Shown one piece after another: positions 26,219 to 35,391 of a DNA stretch of 64,000 bases. The notes beneath the pieces are model-generated. The model was not told the origin of the DNA, searched no databases, and was given only the letters and a program-made list of their open reading frames with translations. Made by a program: the position numbers and the translations under genes. How positions within the stretch are numbered: the first letter of the stretch is position 1; the number at the start of each line of letters is the position of its first letter. This stretch comes from JBCCCJ01 sp039029315 (GTDB lineage: Bacteria > Bacteroidota > Bacteroidia > J057). The DNA lies in NCBI GenBank assembly GCA_039029315.1, contig JBCCGK010000041.1, positions 1 to 64,000 on the forward strand, written 5' to 3'.

Positions 26219-27976
26219 TCAACGGATGTCATAGATCTCATCACTGTTCTCAAAGGCCTCGCTCGTTGCGCCGGATATCGTTTTCAAACTGGAAGCACTT
26301 TTTCCTATATAAGCAAATCGTCCTCCTAGTACATCCTTCCAAAAAGTGGTAAACTCATCGCTTTTCCACCAATGATCATGAATGTCAGTGGCCTGAAACT
26401 CTTCGATTTCCCGCCAGTCTTTTCCCTGGTGAAATCTGGTGGTGGCATCAAGTTTTGTCCAGTTGATTCCTAAAGACATCAGCGCTTTGCACATGCTATG
26501 GCTGGTGGTGAAGCGTTCTGCATCTGGTCCTAATGTCAAATCTTTGATCATTTTCTTTTCCGCCGACCCTGAAATGGGGATTATTTTTTTTACCAAAAGC
26601 CCTTTCAGCTCTTTTTTGACATCAGGATTGGTGATGAACAATGCCCCTGTATCAACTTGCTGGATTCTGGTCTTATACTTGTAGAAGTATCTTTTTTTCT
26701 TCCAAAGATTTCCTCCTGTCTTTCGGGTTCCCGTTCCTGTGAATTCGATATGTTGAACCTTCTGATCCATCGCCACATGAATCGCTTTGGCTTTAGGATC
26801 TCCGGTCCGAACCCATTCAGCAATTTTCTCGAACATGCTTAATCCCCTGCTGCCCTGTTTCATGCTGGCAGCACCTCCTGCTCTGTAAGCTTTCCAGATT
26901 TGCTTCATGCGTTTGCTTGCATTGTCGAAAGAGCGTTGATGTTGATGAATCTTTGAGAGGAGGTTTTCTACTTTGTTTAGATCCGATTCGGACAACATTT
27001 GGTCTGATACAGTGATCAGATTCAGGGACTTTAAGCCATGTGCAAATCTTTGACCTGCATCCGTCCCCTTGTTATACACTTGCAGCATATTGAATTGAAG
27101 CTGGGAATTCACATACCTATCCAGCGCTTGATGTCCTCGTTGGATCGCCTGTGCATTTGTTTTGGCCAAGAGGACTCCAGGGTCAATCCGGGCAGAGGCA
27201 AATACGCCAGAGACTTCCTTGCCAGCTTTATGTGCTCCTTTTCCGGCCTTCACGCCTTGTTTTGCCAGTTCAATGCTTGACTTCTTCAACTTCTTTCTCT
27301 CATCTTTACTCACCCCTGTTAACTCCAGGTCCTTGAACATTTTGTACCGTTTATGAGCCGTCCGAAGTTCCTTGGCGGATGTAAGAATGGCTTGTCCGGC
27401 CTTATAAACGCTGTACACGCTTGCGGAAAAATTTGCAATCGTTGAGACCGCTTCAAATACTTGTTCAAGTTTGCTTTTTCTTTTGGAGCGCCTCACATCA
27501 TCCAATGCCTGTTTCCAATCTGATTCAGCTTCCTGATGAATCGCTTTCTGATTGGCCTGTTTCAGCATGGCATCAATCAAATTGTTTGTCTCATTTGCAG
27601 CATCAAGGAATTTTTTTTGAGCGATATCCAAATCTTCCAATACCTCATTCTGAACAGCTCTAGGAGAGGCCAAGGTGGGTGCTGGATGTTTCTTCTTTCT
27701 TTTTGCGCGACGAAATTGTGATACTTGTGGCCCCTTGACATTTTCTCCTTGTGTATATTGTCTGTCGGCTTGAAATAGTGAATTAGGCTTCTTTTGTAAG
27801 GGATCACTATTGCCGTCCACATTCCTCTGACTATCAGGAGAATTTTGTTCAAATCTAAAGCTTGGAGGTTCCAAACCGATCCCTTCCATCTTTTCTTCTC
27901 CCTCCACCTCCGAAAGAACTTGAGCATTTGCCTTTGATTGCTTTTTTCGCTGATTATGTGTTCGTGATTCTTCCAT
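26219..27976 (-). CDS. 585-aa orphan protein, disordered N-terminus, no export signal
   Basis: I recognise no family. The first ~115 residues are low-complexity, rich in Lys, Gln, Ser and Asn (including SLFQADRQ and RRAKRKKKHPAP). Residues about 115-300 are helical and coiled-coil-like with a small hydrophobic helix near 185-205. The last ~190 residues look globular and aromatic (GGNLWKKKRYFYKYK, ATDIHDHWWKSDEF). No signal peptide is present and the protein is basic. The N-terminal layout resembles the loading segments of proteins in Bacteroidota contractile injection loci, but no eCIS genes and no DUF4157 motif are present. It starts 30 bp from a 161-bp element. Confidence 0.7.
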   Translation of the reverse strand: MEESRTHNQRKKQSKANAQVLSEVEGEEKMEGIGLEPPSFRFEQNSPDSQRNVDGNSDPLQKKPNSLFQADRQYTQGENVKGPQVSQFRRAKRKKKHPAPTLASPRAVQNEVLEDLDIAQKKFLDAANETNNLIDAMLKQANQKAIHQEAESDWKQALDDVRRSKRKSKLEQVFEAVSTIANFSASVYSVYKAGQAILTSAKELRTAHKRYKMFKDLELTGVSKDERKKLKKSSIELAKQGVKAGKGAHKAGKEVSGVFASARIDPGVLLAKTNAQAIQRGHQALDRYVNSQLQFNMLQVYNKGTDAGQRFAHGLKSLNLITVSDQMLSESDLNKVENLLSKIHQHQRSFDNASKRMKQIWKAYRAGGAASMKQGSRGLSMFEKIAEWVRTGDPKAKAIHVAMDQKVQHIEFTGTGTRKTGGNLWKKKRYFYKYKTRIQQVDTGALFITNPDVKKELKGLLVKKIIPISGSAEKKMIKDLTLGPDAERFTTSHSMCKALMSLGINWTKLDATTRFHQGKDWREIEEFQATDIHDHWWKSDEFTTFWKDVLGGRFAYIGKSASSLKTISGATSEAFENSDEIYDIR

Positions 27977-28006
27977 CTTTCAATTTTTTATGAGACAGAA
28001 GGCTAA

Positions 28007-28167
28007 GAGACTGTTTTAACATCTGTCACTTATTTTTTGTATGCGTCTTTTTTCCTCATCCAGCGGCTTTTTTTGTTCCCATAGCACCACTATGAGAACA
28101 AAAAAGAGCCTTGTCTGAGAAAAAAATACAGCCTAAAAATTCTCAACACAGATTCCAAAACAGTCTC
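28007..28167 (+). repeat. 161-bp MITE-like element, copy C
   Basis: This is a complete copy with termini GAGACTGTTTT and AAAACAGTCTC. The flanking triplets are TAA (28004-28006) and TTA (28168-28170), differing in the middle base. The right-hand triplet is the complement of the stop codon of the lipoprotein gene at 28168-28470. The central hairpin reads GTTCCCATAG and CTATGAGAAC with loop CACCA. Confidence 0.9.
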
Positions 28168-28470
28168 TTAGAGGCAGATTTCTCTTTTCTGATTGAAAAA
28201 CTGAATTGACAGTGTTTGCGTCTCCAAATTCTTTCTCGCAGCAAGAATCACCTTGCCAGAAAAGGAATACAGCTCAATCTCTCGGGTATAATCGTCGCGA
28301 TAGGATTCCAGATGTAAACCACGTGCCTGCCCTTTGTATTGGCCTCCATAACTGCGCTGTTTTGAGACCGAAATGATCAATTCTTTGGGCGGATACTCAG
28401 ACTTGTTGGATTGACATCCAGAAGCAAAAACAGCAGAAGCAAGAATCAGAAGGATCAAAAAATTTTTCAT
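28168..28470 (-). CDS. Small hypothetical lipoprotein
   Basis: This 100-aa protein has a lipoprotein signal with lipobox ASGC (Cys19) after MKNFLILLILASAVF. The mature part is about 80 residues, beta-rich, with no recognisable domain. The stop codon TAA coincides exactly with the target triplet at the edge of the 161-bp element. The element therefore inserted into or beside the stop, leaving the gene with a legal end; a longer ancestral C-terminus cannot be excluded. It is divergent from the sigma factor gene. Confidence 0.65.
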   Translation of the reverse strand: MKNFLILLILASAVFASGCQSNKSEYPPKELIISVSKQRSYGGQYKGQARGLHLESYRDDYTREIELYSFSGKVILAARKNLETQTLSIQFFNQKREICL

Positions 28471-28559
28471 GAGAATGATTGTTTGTTGTTTATATTTGCC
28501 GCTGAGCGATGATTGTAGCTCCCCTCACTTTCAACCCACCTTTTCCCTCTTCATGCAGC

Positions 28560-28604
28560 AACAGACTGATCTGTTAACAGCTGATTGAACTTTTTTTAAT
28601 TTTG
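28560..28604 (+). promoter_or_regulatory. Palindrome and -7-like box upstream of the sigma gene
   Basis: AACAGA (28560-28565) and TCTGTT (28570-28575) form a short palindrome. A TAATTTTG at 28597-28604 fits the -7 consensus and lies 41 bases before the sigma factor start, but no TTTG is found 19 bases upstream. An AACAGA/TCTGTT half-site pair with wider spacing also precedes the second sigma gene (43987-44014). Confidence 0.3.
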
Positions 28605-28644
28605 TCAGCTCTGACGTGCTCCTATTCTCCAGATTTGAACCATC

Positions 28645-29217
28645 ATGGCCCATCCCGACGACAGACTCATTGAAGGTATTCGCCAACAGGACAAAGCGCT
28701 TATACATGAAATTTATGATCTCTACCAAAGTCGGATCATTCAGATGGTCCAGAAAAAAGGAGGATCTGCTGAAGATGGAGAGGATGTCTTTCAGCAAGCA
28801 TTGGGGGTGGTTCTGTTTCGCATGGTGCAGCGGCCGGACTTTGAACTAACAAGTAAATTGTACACCCTGTTATTTAGTATTTGCAAGCGGCTGTGGCAGA
28901 GGCAATCACAGAAAAATCGCCGGGAAACGATAACAGATGAGATGCCTGAAGGATTTACGAATCAGATCGAACAAATTCTGGAAGATCGGGAAAAAGCTTC
29001 ACTCTTATGGCAACATATCGACAATCTTGGCAATGATTGTAATCGGCTGTTTGACATGAGTTTTCGCCAGCATATGTCTGACTCTGAAATCAGTGAGGAA
29101 CTGGGACTGCAAAACAAAGGCTCCATTCGTGTCAAGCGTACTCGTTGCAAAAAAAAGTTAATCGCTTCCCTGCGCTCTGACCCAAGGTATCTGGAAATTC
29201 TTCATCAAGTAGCTTAA
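28645..29217 (+). CDS. ECF-type RNA polymerase sigma factor
   Basis: This is a 190-aa sigma-70-family protein. Region 2 spans about residues 10-75 (IHEIYDLYQSRIIQMVQKKG, GEDVFQQALGVVL) and region 4 about 125-180 (SDSEISEELGLQNKGSIRV, KRTRCKKKL). The order and size are those of extracytoplasmic-function sigma factors. It ends 6 bp before a single-pass TPR anti-sigma-like gene, so the two are co-translated. A large CHAT protein is convergent with the pair. It probably directs a stress or envelope regulon that cannot be named from here. Confidence 0.88.
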   Translation: MAHPDDRLIEGIRQQDKALIHEIYDLYQSRIIQMVQKKGGSAEDGEDVFQQALGVVLFRMVQRPDFELTSKLYTLLFSICKRLWQRQSQKNRRETITDEMPEGFTNQIEQILEDREKASLLWQHIDNLGNDCNRLFDMSFRQHMSDSEISEELGLQNKGSIRVKRTRCKKKLIASLRSDPRYLEILHQVA

Positions 29218-29223
29218 TCTCCT

Positions 29224-30057
29224 ATGATCTCAGACGAACAATATATCTTGATCGAACGCTATCTGGAAGGGGAACTGACAGAGGCAGAACTTGCTGCATT
29301 TGAGCTACAGGTCAAGGAGAATCCTGCATTTGCGCAAGAAGTGCAAATCCATCAGGAGATTGCCAAGGCACCCCTGGAAGCAGATGCTTTGGCTTTCGAA
29401 GTGCTTGTGAAGGAAGTGGCTAAAGAACGGAAGGAACAAAGTTCTCCTTCATCTGTCATAAAACCCATATTCCCTCGGCTATGGATAGGAGTGGCAGCAG
29501 GCATTTCCCTGTTGTTGATTGGCTATTTCTTGTGGACGATGTTCGGACCATCCCAGGTATATTCTCCTGATCTGTTGTATGCAGAGTATGTGGGATTAGA
29601 AGAGCAATCGAATTTGCTTGGGTACGAAGAGAGGCAGCAAAGAGGGACAAACATCGTCGGTATTGATACGACACAAACTGCCGAACTGCTTCAATATCGG
29701 GATCAATTGCGACAGGTAGATAGCTTGTATCAACAGCAAGCCTATATGGAAGCTAAGAAGCAATTAGAATCTTTCCTGGAAACAGCAGATCCAGCCTTAT
29801 TTAGCCAATCAGATGTGCAGTTCAATTTAGGGCTCATCTATCTCTATCTGGAACAATGGCAGGCTGCTGCTGCGGCTTTCAAGCTTGTGAAGGGAGATAG
29901 TAAGCAATTGGCAGATTGGTATACTGCCATGGCCTTTATCCGTTTGAATCAGGAAGACAATGCTGTAGACATCTTAAGGGGAATTGCAGAGAATTCCTTC
30001 CATTCCAAACAGCAGATGGCTAAGGAGCTTCTGGGAAAACTTCCTGATTTTGAGTAG
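29224..30057 (+). CDS. Single-pass anti-sigma-like protein with TPR tail
   Basis: This is a 277-aa protein. Residues 1-50 resemble the N-terminal helix pair of anti-sigma proteins (IERYLEGELTEAELAAFE). One membrane helix lies at about 86-107. The C-terminal half, predicted outside the cytoplasm, contains two to three TPR-like helix pairs (SLYQQQAYMEAKKQLESF, NLGLIYLYLEQWQAAAAAF). Encoded 6 bp after the ECF sigma gene, it is the obvious partner. It has no zinc-binding HxxxCxxC motif, so recognition would differ from ZAS-type anti-sigmas. It ends 15 bp from the stop of the convergent CHAT gene. The anti-sigma role is inferred from layout and topology. Confidence 0.75.
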   Translation: MISDEQYILIERYLEGELTEAELAAFELQVKENPAFAQEVQIHQEIAKAPLEADALAFEVLVKEVAKERKEQSSPSSVIKPIFPRLWIGVAAGISLLLIGYFLWTMFGPSQVYSPDLLYAEYVGLEEQSNLLGYEERQQRGTNIVGIDTTQTAELLQYRDQLRQVDSLYQQQAYMEAKKQLESFLETADPALFSQSDVQFNLGLIYLYLEQWQAAAAAFKLVKGDSKQLADWYTAMAFIRLNQEDNAVDILRGIAENSFHSKQQMAKELLGKLPDFE

Positions 30058-30072
30058 AAAATGTCTTTAAAA

Positions 30073-33000
30073 TCATACTTCTCTCTTCCGAACAGCCCGG
30101 AGTAGGAGGACCACAAAGAAAAAGAGGATTAGACTTCCCAGCAGGTATATCCACCAATGGAAGCCAGTATCAAGGGGTTCATCATCCCCCACCAGGACAA
30201 AATTCGCCCAATAGGAGGGATGTTTTTTCTTGCCATCTCTCAAATAATCCAGTTTGGCCAGTCTCAGCGCCTCATCCTTTTTCTTCCCTTCTTTTAGATA
30301 ATGAAAAAAATCAGCGACGAGTTCTCCACTGGCCTGATCATCGGCAGTCCAAAGTGTCATCAGAATATTGGGGCAACCTGCATACTTGAAGGCGCGTGCC
30401 AGAGACATGATGCCTTCCCCGCGTTGGATTTTGCCATAGCCCGTTTCGCAAGCGCTGAGTACGGCCAGGTCTGCATTGAGGTTCATATTGTAGAGGTCTT
30501 GACTATAAAGGATTTGTTCAGAAACAGAATCTTCTCCTTTTGCGAAGACCAGACCAGAGAGCAAGGGCAGAGAGTCATTCACATAGGCATGCATAGCCAG
30601 GTGAAGGATTTGGTGGCCAGGAGCATGTGTCCGAAACTGCTCCAGACTAGCCTGTGGTCCCAGATATTGTTCTCCACCAAATAAAGAAGCTGCTTGTTGG
30701 ACTTCGGGTTGATTGTATCGAAGGGCAGCAAATTCAGGCTGAGTGCCTCTTAACACCTGAACAAATCGAGCATGCTCATTCATAGAAGAAATAAGAGGAT
30801 AAGTGGGCGCAAATCCAGCATATGTTTTTGTTGGATGTGAAAAAGTCATTGTTTCCAGGGCGAGTGTGCTGGAATATTCATATCTGATTTGATGGGTCTT
30901 CAGCAAATACGGGAGATCTTCATATGCGAGTTTTGAAAAGGTTCTTTCATTGGGTTCATGTGTCAGCAGCATCTCAAAGGGAAGATATCCAAGTTCTCTG
31001 TCAGGAACGATCATCAGTGTCTTGACATCTGGTTTATTGCTAAGGATGTCAGAAATAAGGGATTGATATAATCTCACGGACACCTGACAAAATTCAGAAA
31101 ATTGTACTGCTTGAAGAGAATCATTGATTGGCAGCTGAAAGTCGGAAAGGATTGTACGCATGTCTGACAGATCAGACAATAGATCTCCCACAGGGTTTTG
31201 TATAAGTTCAGTCCCAGTGGAACTGATGACAAAGAGGGAGAGATGATCTTTTCCCCAGAAATATTCAATGACTGCCTCATGAGGATTGAGAGTTGCTTGA
31301 ACTACATCAAGGGGAATTGTTTGTCGGTCATATTTTAATTGAAAATAGGAGGGATAGGAGGCGAGCATTTCCTGAAGAAGGGAATCTTTGGAGCGGTTGA
31401 GAGAAAACAATGATTCTTGCCAATTATTGATGCTAAGAGAATCTGCCTTTTCCCCTTTTAACTGTTCCTGAATCATAGACCTACGGATTCTGGACAGCTT
31501 GGCATTCAATTGATGCTCCACCTCTAGCACAGCCTCCGGAATTCCCGCAAACTGATTCGCCTCAGAGGTGCGAATTGCCTCCAGCAATATGGTATTTTTC
31601 CCTTTCTCGGCAGCCCGAAATGCGCGAGCCAGGTATATATCATCTTCTGTTTCTTCCACTAGCACTTTGTTTACATCTATCGCATCCTCGTAGATGAATA
31701 CAGCTTTATGGAGTAAATCTTCTTTATCATCTACACGATCATAGGCAATATGTATCTTATCGATTACATTAATCAGCAATTCATACGTCTGACTGGCTAA
31801 GATGAGGTCAGGAAGGGCATGCGGTTGACTGTCATATCTTTTGGACAGAACCGCTGCCTTCAGCCATAAGGTTTCGACCAGAATTGATTCTGACAATACA
31901 TCATCTGTCAATTCAGGATTCTGCCTGTAGTCTTGCGCGTCAAAATTAAGAACATTTGCTCGAAGGGCTTTTTGCAGATAGGTCAATGCACTGTCGGCAT
32001 TTTCCTGTTTGTTGAACGCTGAAGCAAGGTAGTAATTAGCATTTGCCACATACGGATGAAGCTCCCCATGGACATCCTGGTAGAGCTTGAGGCCTTTACG
32101 ACAATATGATATTGCTGCCGAATGATCATGCTGCAATGATTTTGTTCCGCCAATATTAATGAGCGTTGAAGCAACTTCTGTATGTGTGTCTCCGTAGACT
32201 TTTCTCCTGATTGCCAGGGCTTTTTGCTGATACTCCAAGGCTCGCTCATATTCTTCTGATTGATTATATATGATGGACATGCTATGATAGTTGTTGGCGA
32301 CACTGGGATGCTCTTCCCCAAACACGTCCACCATGATGTCCAAGGCTTCCCTGTATTTTTCCAATGCCTGTTCCCATTCTCCTTTTTTTTGAAGCACGAC
32401 GCCAATGTTTCGGATACTTTGGGCAATGAGAGGGTGGGAGGTTTTGAAAATCTCTTGCCTGATGAAGAGGGCTTTTTGATGATTTTCCAAGGCTTTTTCA
32501 AAGGCACCGAGCTGATAATAAATTCCCCCAAGATTGGTGTAATTTGAGGCGACACGCTTATCTATTTCTCCATAAGCATCAATTTGGATCTGCATGGCCT
32601 CTTGGAAATATTCCAAGGCTTTTTGATAGTTTCCCTGTTTCCAATACACATGTGCAACATTTGAATTGCCCATCGCGACGTAAGGATGGTCTTCTCCAAG
32701 CGCATTGACAAGCACAGGTATGGCTTTCCCATAATACACCAAGGCTTGATCCAAATCCTCGCGTTTCGCCATCATTACCCCTATATTGGTATAACTCACG
32801 GCAACTTGCACATGAGAATCCCCTAAGAGTGGCAGGCGAATCTCAAGGGTCTTTTTGTAATAATCCAGAGCTAAATCATTTTGTTCCATATCAAAATGGA
32901 TCAAGCCGAACTCATTATAGATATCGGCCACTGTCAAACTTTGCTCTCCAAGATGTTCAAACCCTTGTTGTAAGGCTTCTTTCGCAACAAGCAAACTTAC

Positions 33001-33306
33001 TTGGTAGCTGCCCATGATTCTCTGACAATCAATCACATACAACTTGTAATTCAAATAGCTCTCCCATAAGACGGAATCATCACTGCCTTGCATATGTGGG
33101 CGATGAATCTCTTCTGCAAGTCGGTAATACCTTAGCGCGCTATCCAGTTTGGCGCCCTTAAAAAATGCCTTAGCCTGTTGGAGATAGCTTCTTGCCTGTA
33201 ATGTGTCAGCATGGAGCGTCTGGGAGGATTGTCCCAAAAGGAAGCAGCTTGCCATCATAAATAGGCTAAACAATAGCATATACTTCTGAGAAAAAGTCTT
33301 CAACAT
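30073..33306 (-). CDS. Exported TPR-CHAT protease-like protein with C-terminal membrane anchor
   Basis: This 1,077-aa protein starts at ATG 33306 with a signal peptide (MLKTFSQKYMLLF..., to about 26). Residues about 100-450 hold eight or more kinesin-light-chain-type TPRs of about 42 residues (LGEDHPYVAMGNSNVAHVY, NYQKALEYFQEAMQIQ). A helical linker leads to a CHAT domain at about 700-1040. The catalytic dyad is His906 (LHLAMHAYV) and Cys953 (AVLSACETGYG). A final membrane helix (1051-1069) with a short basic tail follows. CHAT domains are caspase-like peptidases. The topology places TPR and CHAT outside the cytoplasm, on the same side as the TPR tail of the adjacent anti-sigma-like protein. 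The frame could begin 10 codons earlier. Confidence 0.88.
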   Translation of the reverse strand: MLKTFSQKYMLLFSLFMMASCFLLGQSSQTLHADTLQARSYLQQAKAFFKGAKLDSALRYYRLAEEIHRPHMQGSDDSVLWESYLNYKLYVIDCQRIMGSYQVSLLVAKEALQQGFEHLGEQSLTVADIYNEFGLIHFDMEQNDLALDYYKKTLEIRLPLLGDSHVQVAVSYTNIGVMMAKREDLDQALVYYGKAIPVLVNALGEDHPYVAMGNSNVAHVYWKQGNYQKALEYFQEAMQIQIDAYGEIDKRVASNYTNLGGIYYQLGAFEKALENHQKALFIRQEIFKTSHPLIAQSIRNIGVVLQKKGEWEQALEKYREALDIMVDVFGEEHPSVANNYHSMSIIYNQSEEYERALEYQQKALAIRRKVYGDTHTEVASTLINIGGTKSLQHDHSAAISYCRKGLKLYQDVHGELHPYVANANYYLASAFNKQENADSALTYLQKALRANVLNFDAQDYRQNPELTDDVLSESILVETLWLKAAVLSKRYDSQPHALPDLILASQTYELLINVIDKIHIAYDRVDDKEDLLHKAVFIYEDAIDVNKVLVEETEDDIYLARAFRAAEKGKNTILLEAIRTSEANQFAGIPEAVLEVEHQLNAKLSRIRRSMIQEQLKGEKADSLSINNWQESLFSLNRSKDSLLQEMLASYPSYFQLKYDRQTIPLDVVQATLNPHEAVIEYFWGKDHLSLFVISSTGTELIQNPVGDLLSDLSDMRTILSDFQLPINDSLQAVQFSEFCQVSVRLYQSLISDILSNKPDVKTLMIVPDRELGYLPFEMLLTHEPNERTFSKLAYEDLPYLLKTHQIRYEYSSTLALETMTFSHPTKTYAGFAPTYPLISSMNEHARFVQVLRGTQPEFAALRYNQPEVQQAASLFGGEQYLGPQASLEQFRTHAPGHQILHLAMHAYVNDSLPLLSGLVFAKGEDSVSEQILYSQDLYNMNLNADLAVLSACETGYGKIQRGEGIMSLARAFKYAGCPNILMTLWTADDQASGELVADFFHYLKEGKKKDEALRLAKLDYLRDGKKKHPSYWANFVLVGDDEPLDTGFHWWIYLLGSLILFFFVVLLLRAVRKREV

Positions 33307-33598
33307 ACGGATGGAATTGATTCTACATACAAGCAAGCAAAATGCACGGAATTATCTTCGTTTATGTTTTTGGCGTCCCAGAGCAGAACATGAGGGGTGC
33401 CTGGACCAGAAATAAGACGCTCGAATTGAGCGGGGAAATACCGCGCATATGAAAGAAGCATGTCTATCCATTGAATACAGGAAAGGGGAAAGGCGTTATC
33501 AAAAAGATAGATATTTTTCTTGTCAATCTAAGCCCTTCCAAAACAAACCAGCAAATAACTTGTAAAATGAATCAGATAAGGCGAAATTTGCGGAGCGT

Positions 33599-35389
33599 AT
33601 GAAACACATTCGAAATTTTTGCATCATTGCTCATATAGATCACGGGAAGAGTACCCTCGCTGATCGCATGCTGGAAGAGACCTCTACTCTGACAGAGAGG
33701 CAGATGACGAACCAGGTATTGGATAGTATGGACCTGGAACGGGAGAAGGGAATCACCATCAAGAGTCACGCTATCCAGATGTACTATGAGAAGAATGGGG
33801 AAACCTATACCCTCAATCTTATTGATACGCCTGGGCATGTGGATTTTTCCTATGAAGTCTCACGTGCGATTTCTTCCTGCGAAGGAGCCTTGCTGGTGGT
33901 AGACGCAGCACAAGGCATCGAAGCACAGACGATTTCCAACCTTTATCTCGCACTTGAGCACGATTTAGAGATTATTCCTGTATTGAACAAAATCGATCTG
34001 CCCAGTGCAAGGATCGAAGAAGTCAGTGAGGAAATCATCGATATGGTGGGCTGCGATGAAGAAGATATCATTCATGCAAGTGCTAAAAATGGCATCGGCA
34101 TTAGAGATATTCTGGATCAAATCATCGATGTGATTCCTGCTCCCGAAGGAGATCCTTCTGCCCCACTCAAGGCCCTGGTGTTTGACTCGGTTTTTAATCC
34201 ATACAGAGGAACCATCGTTTATTTTCGGGTATTTGATGGAAAATTGAGTAAGAAAGACTTAGCGCTATTTATGGCCACCAATGCGGAGTATGAAGTAGAC
34301 GAGGTGGGCGTACTCCAACTCTCACAGACTCCTATGAAGTTCATTGAGACCGGAAGTGTAGGTTATCTGATCGCCGGGATCAAGAATCTCAAGGAAGTCA
34401 AGGTGGGGGATACGATTACGCTCAAAGACAATCCGGCCAGCGAAGCGGTGAAGGGATTCCAGGAAGTCAAGCCCATGGTTTTTGCGGGGATTTATCCGGT
34501 TGTAACAGAGGAATTTGAAGAATTGAGAGATTCCCTGGACAAGTTGCAGCTTAATGATGCCTCTTTGGTTTTTCAACCAGAAAGTTCTGCTGCGTTGGGA
34601 TATGGGTTTCGGGCCGGATTCCTGGGCATGCTTCATATGGAGATTGTGCAGGAAAGATTGGAGAGAGAGTTTGACATGACGGTGATCACCACAGTTCCCA
34701 ATGTGGGCTTCAAAGCAGTCCTGACAGATGGAGAAGTTGTGGACATCAACAGTCCCTCAGATCTCCCTCGTGCTACTCGCATTTCAGAATTGCAAGAGCC
34801 TTTCATCAGGGCGCAGGTCATCACCAAAGTCGATTATATTGGCCGCATCATGGAATTGTGCATTGAGAAACGCGGTCGGTTCAAGAATCAGGTCTATCTA
34901 ACCACAGATAGAGTGGAATTGATTTTTGAGTTGCCACTGGCTGAGGTAGTGTTTGACTTTTTTGACAAACTCAAGACCATCTCTCGTGGCTATGCTTCTT
35001 TTGACTATGAATTAATTGGCTTTCAGGCTTCCAAATTAGTCAAGCTCGACATCTTGCTCAATGGTGATCAAGTCGATGCCTTGAGTGCATTGATACACAG
35101 GGACAAAGCCTTCGAATTTGGCAAATCTATCTGCCGCAAACTCAAGGAACTGATCCCGCGACAGCAATATGAGGTAGCGATTCAGGCTGCAATTGGTTCC
35201 AAAATCATTGCCAGGGAAACCGTCAAAGCGATGCGGAAGGATGTTACGGCCAAATGTTATGGCGGAGATATTTCCCGAAAGCGAAAACTACTTGAAAAGC
35301 AAAAAGCAGGGAAAAAGCGTATGCGTCAAGTTGGCTCAGTCGAGGTGCCGCAGAGTGCGTTCCACGCTGTCTTGAAATTGGACGGATAG
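33599..35389 (+). CDS. lepA: Elongation factor 4 (LepA), ribosome-associated GTPase
   Basis: This is a 596-aa translational GTPase of normal length. G1 is AHIDHGKSTL, the switch region has EREKGITIKS, G3 is DTPGHVDF, and G4 is NKIDLP. The C-terminal LepA-specific domain follows after about 490 (SALIHRDKAFEFG, KCYGGDISRKRKLL), the latter diagnostic of LepA rather than EF-G. It back-translocates or remodels stalled ribosomes. The next gene starts 3 bp after the stop and may be read from the same transcript. Confidence 0.98.
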   Translation: MKHIRNFCIIAHIDHGKSTLADRMLEETSTLTERQMTNQVLDSMDLEREKGITIKSHAIQMYYEKNGETYTLNLIDTPGHVDFSYEVSRAISSCEGALLVVDAAQGIEAQTISNLYLALEHDLEIIPVLNKIDLPSARIEEVSEEIIDMVGCDEEDIIHASAKNGIGIRDILDQIIDVIPAPEGDPSAPLKALVFDSVFNPYRGTIVYFRVFDGKLSKKDLALFMATNAEYEVDEVGVLQLSQTPMKFIETGSVGYLIAGIKNLKEVKVGDTITLKDNPASEAVKGFQEVKPMVFAGIYPVVTEEFEELRDSLDKLQLNDASLVFQPESSAALGYGFRAGFLGMLHMEIVQERLEREFDMTVITTVPNVGFKAVLTDGEVVDINSPSDLPRATRISELQEPFIRAQVITKVDYIGRIMELCIEKRGRFKNQVYLTTDRVELIFELPLAEVVFDFFDKLKTISRGYASFDYELIGFQASKLVKLDILLNGDQVDALSALIHRDKAFEFGKSICRKLKELIPRQQYEVAIQAAIGSKIIARETVKAMRKDVTAKCYGGDISRKRKLLEKQKAGKKRMRQVGSVEVPQSAFHAVLKLDG

Positions 35390-35391
35390 AA

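Noticed and set aside
28645..33306. Identification of the CHAT-sigma block as a type III-E CRISPR (Craspase) locus
   Set aside because: No gRAMP/Cas7-11, no array, and the CHAT protein is exported and membrane-anchored; only the protease-inhibitor-sigma logic is comparable.
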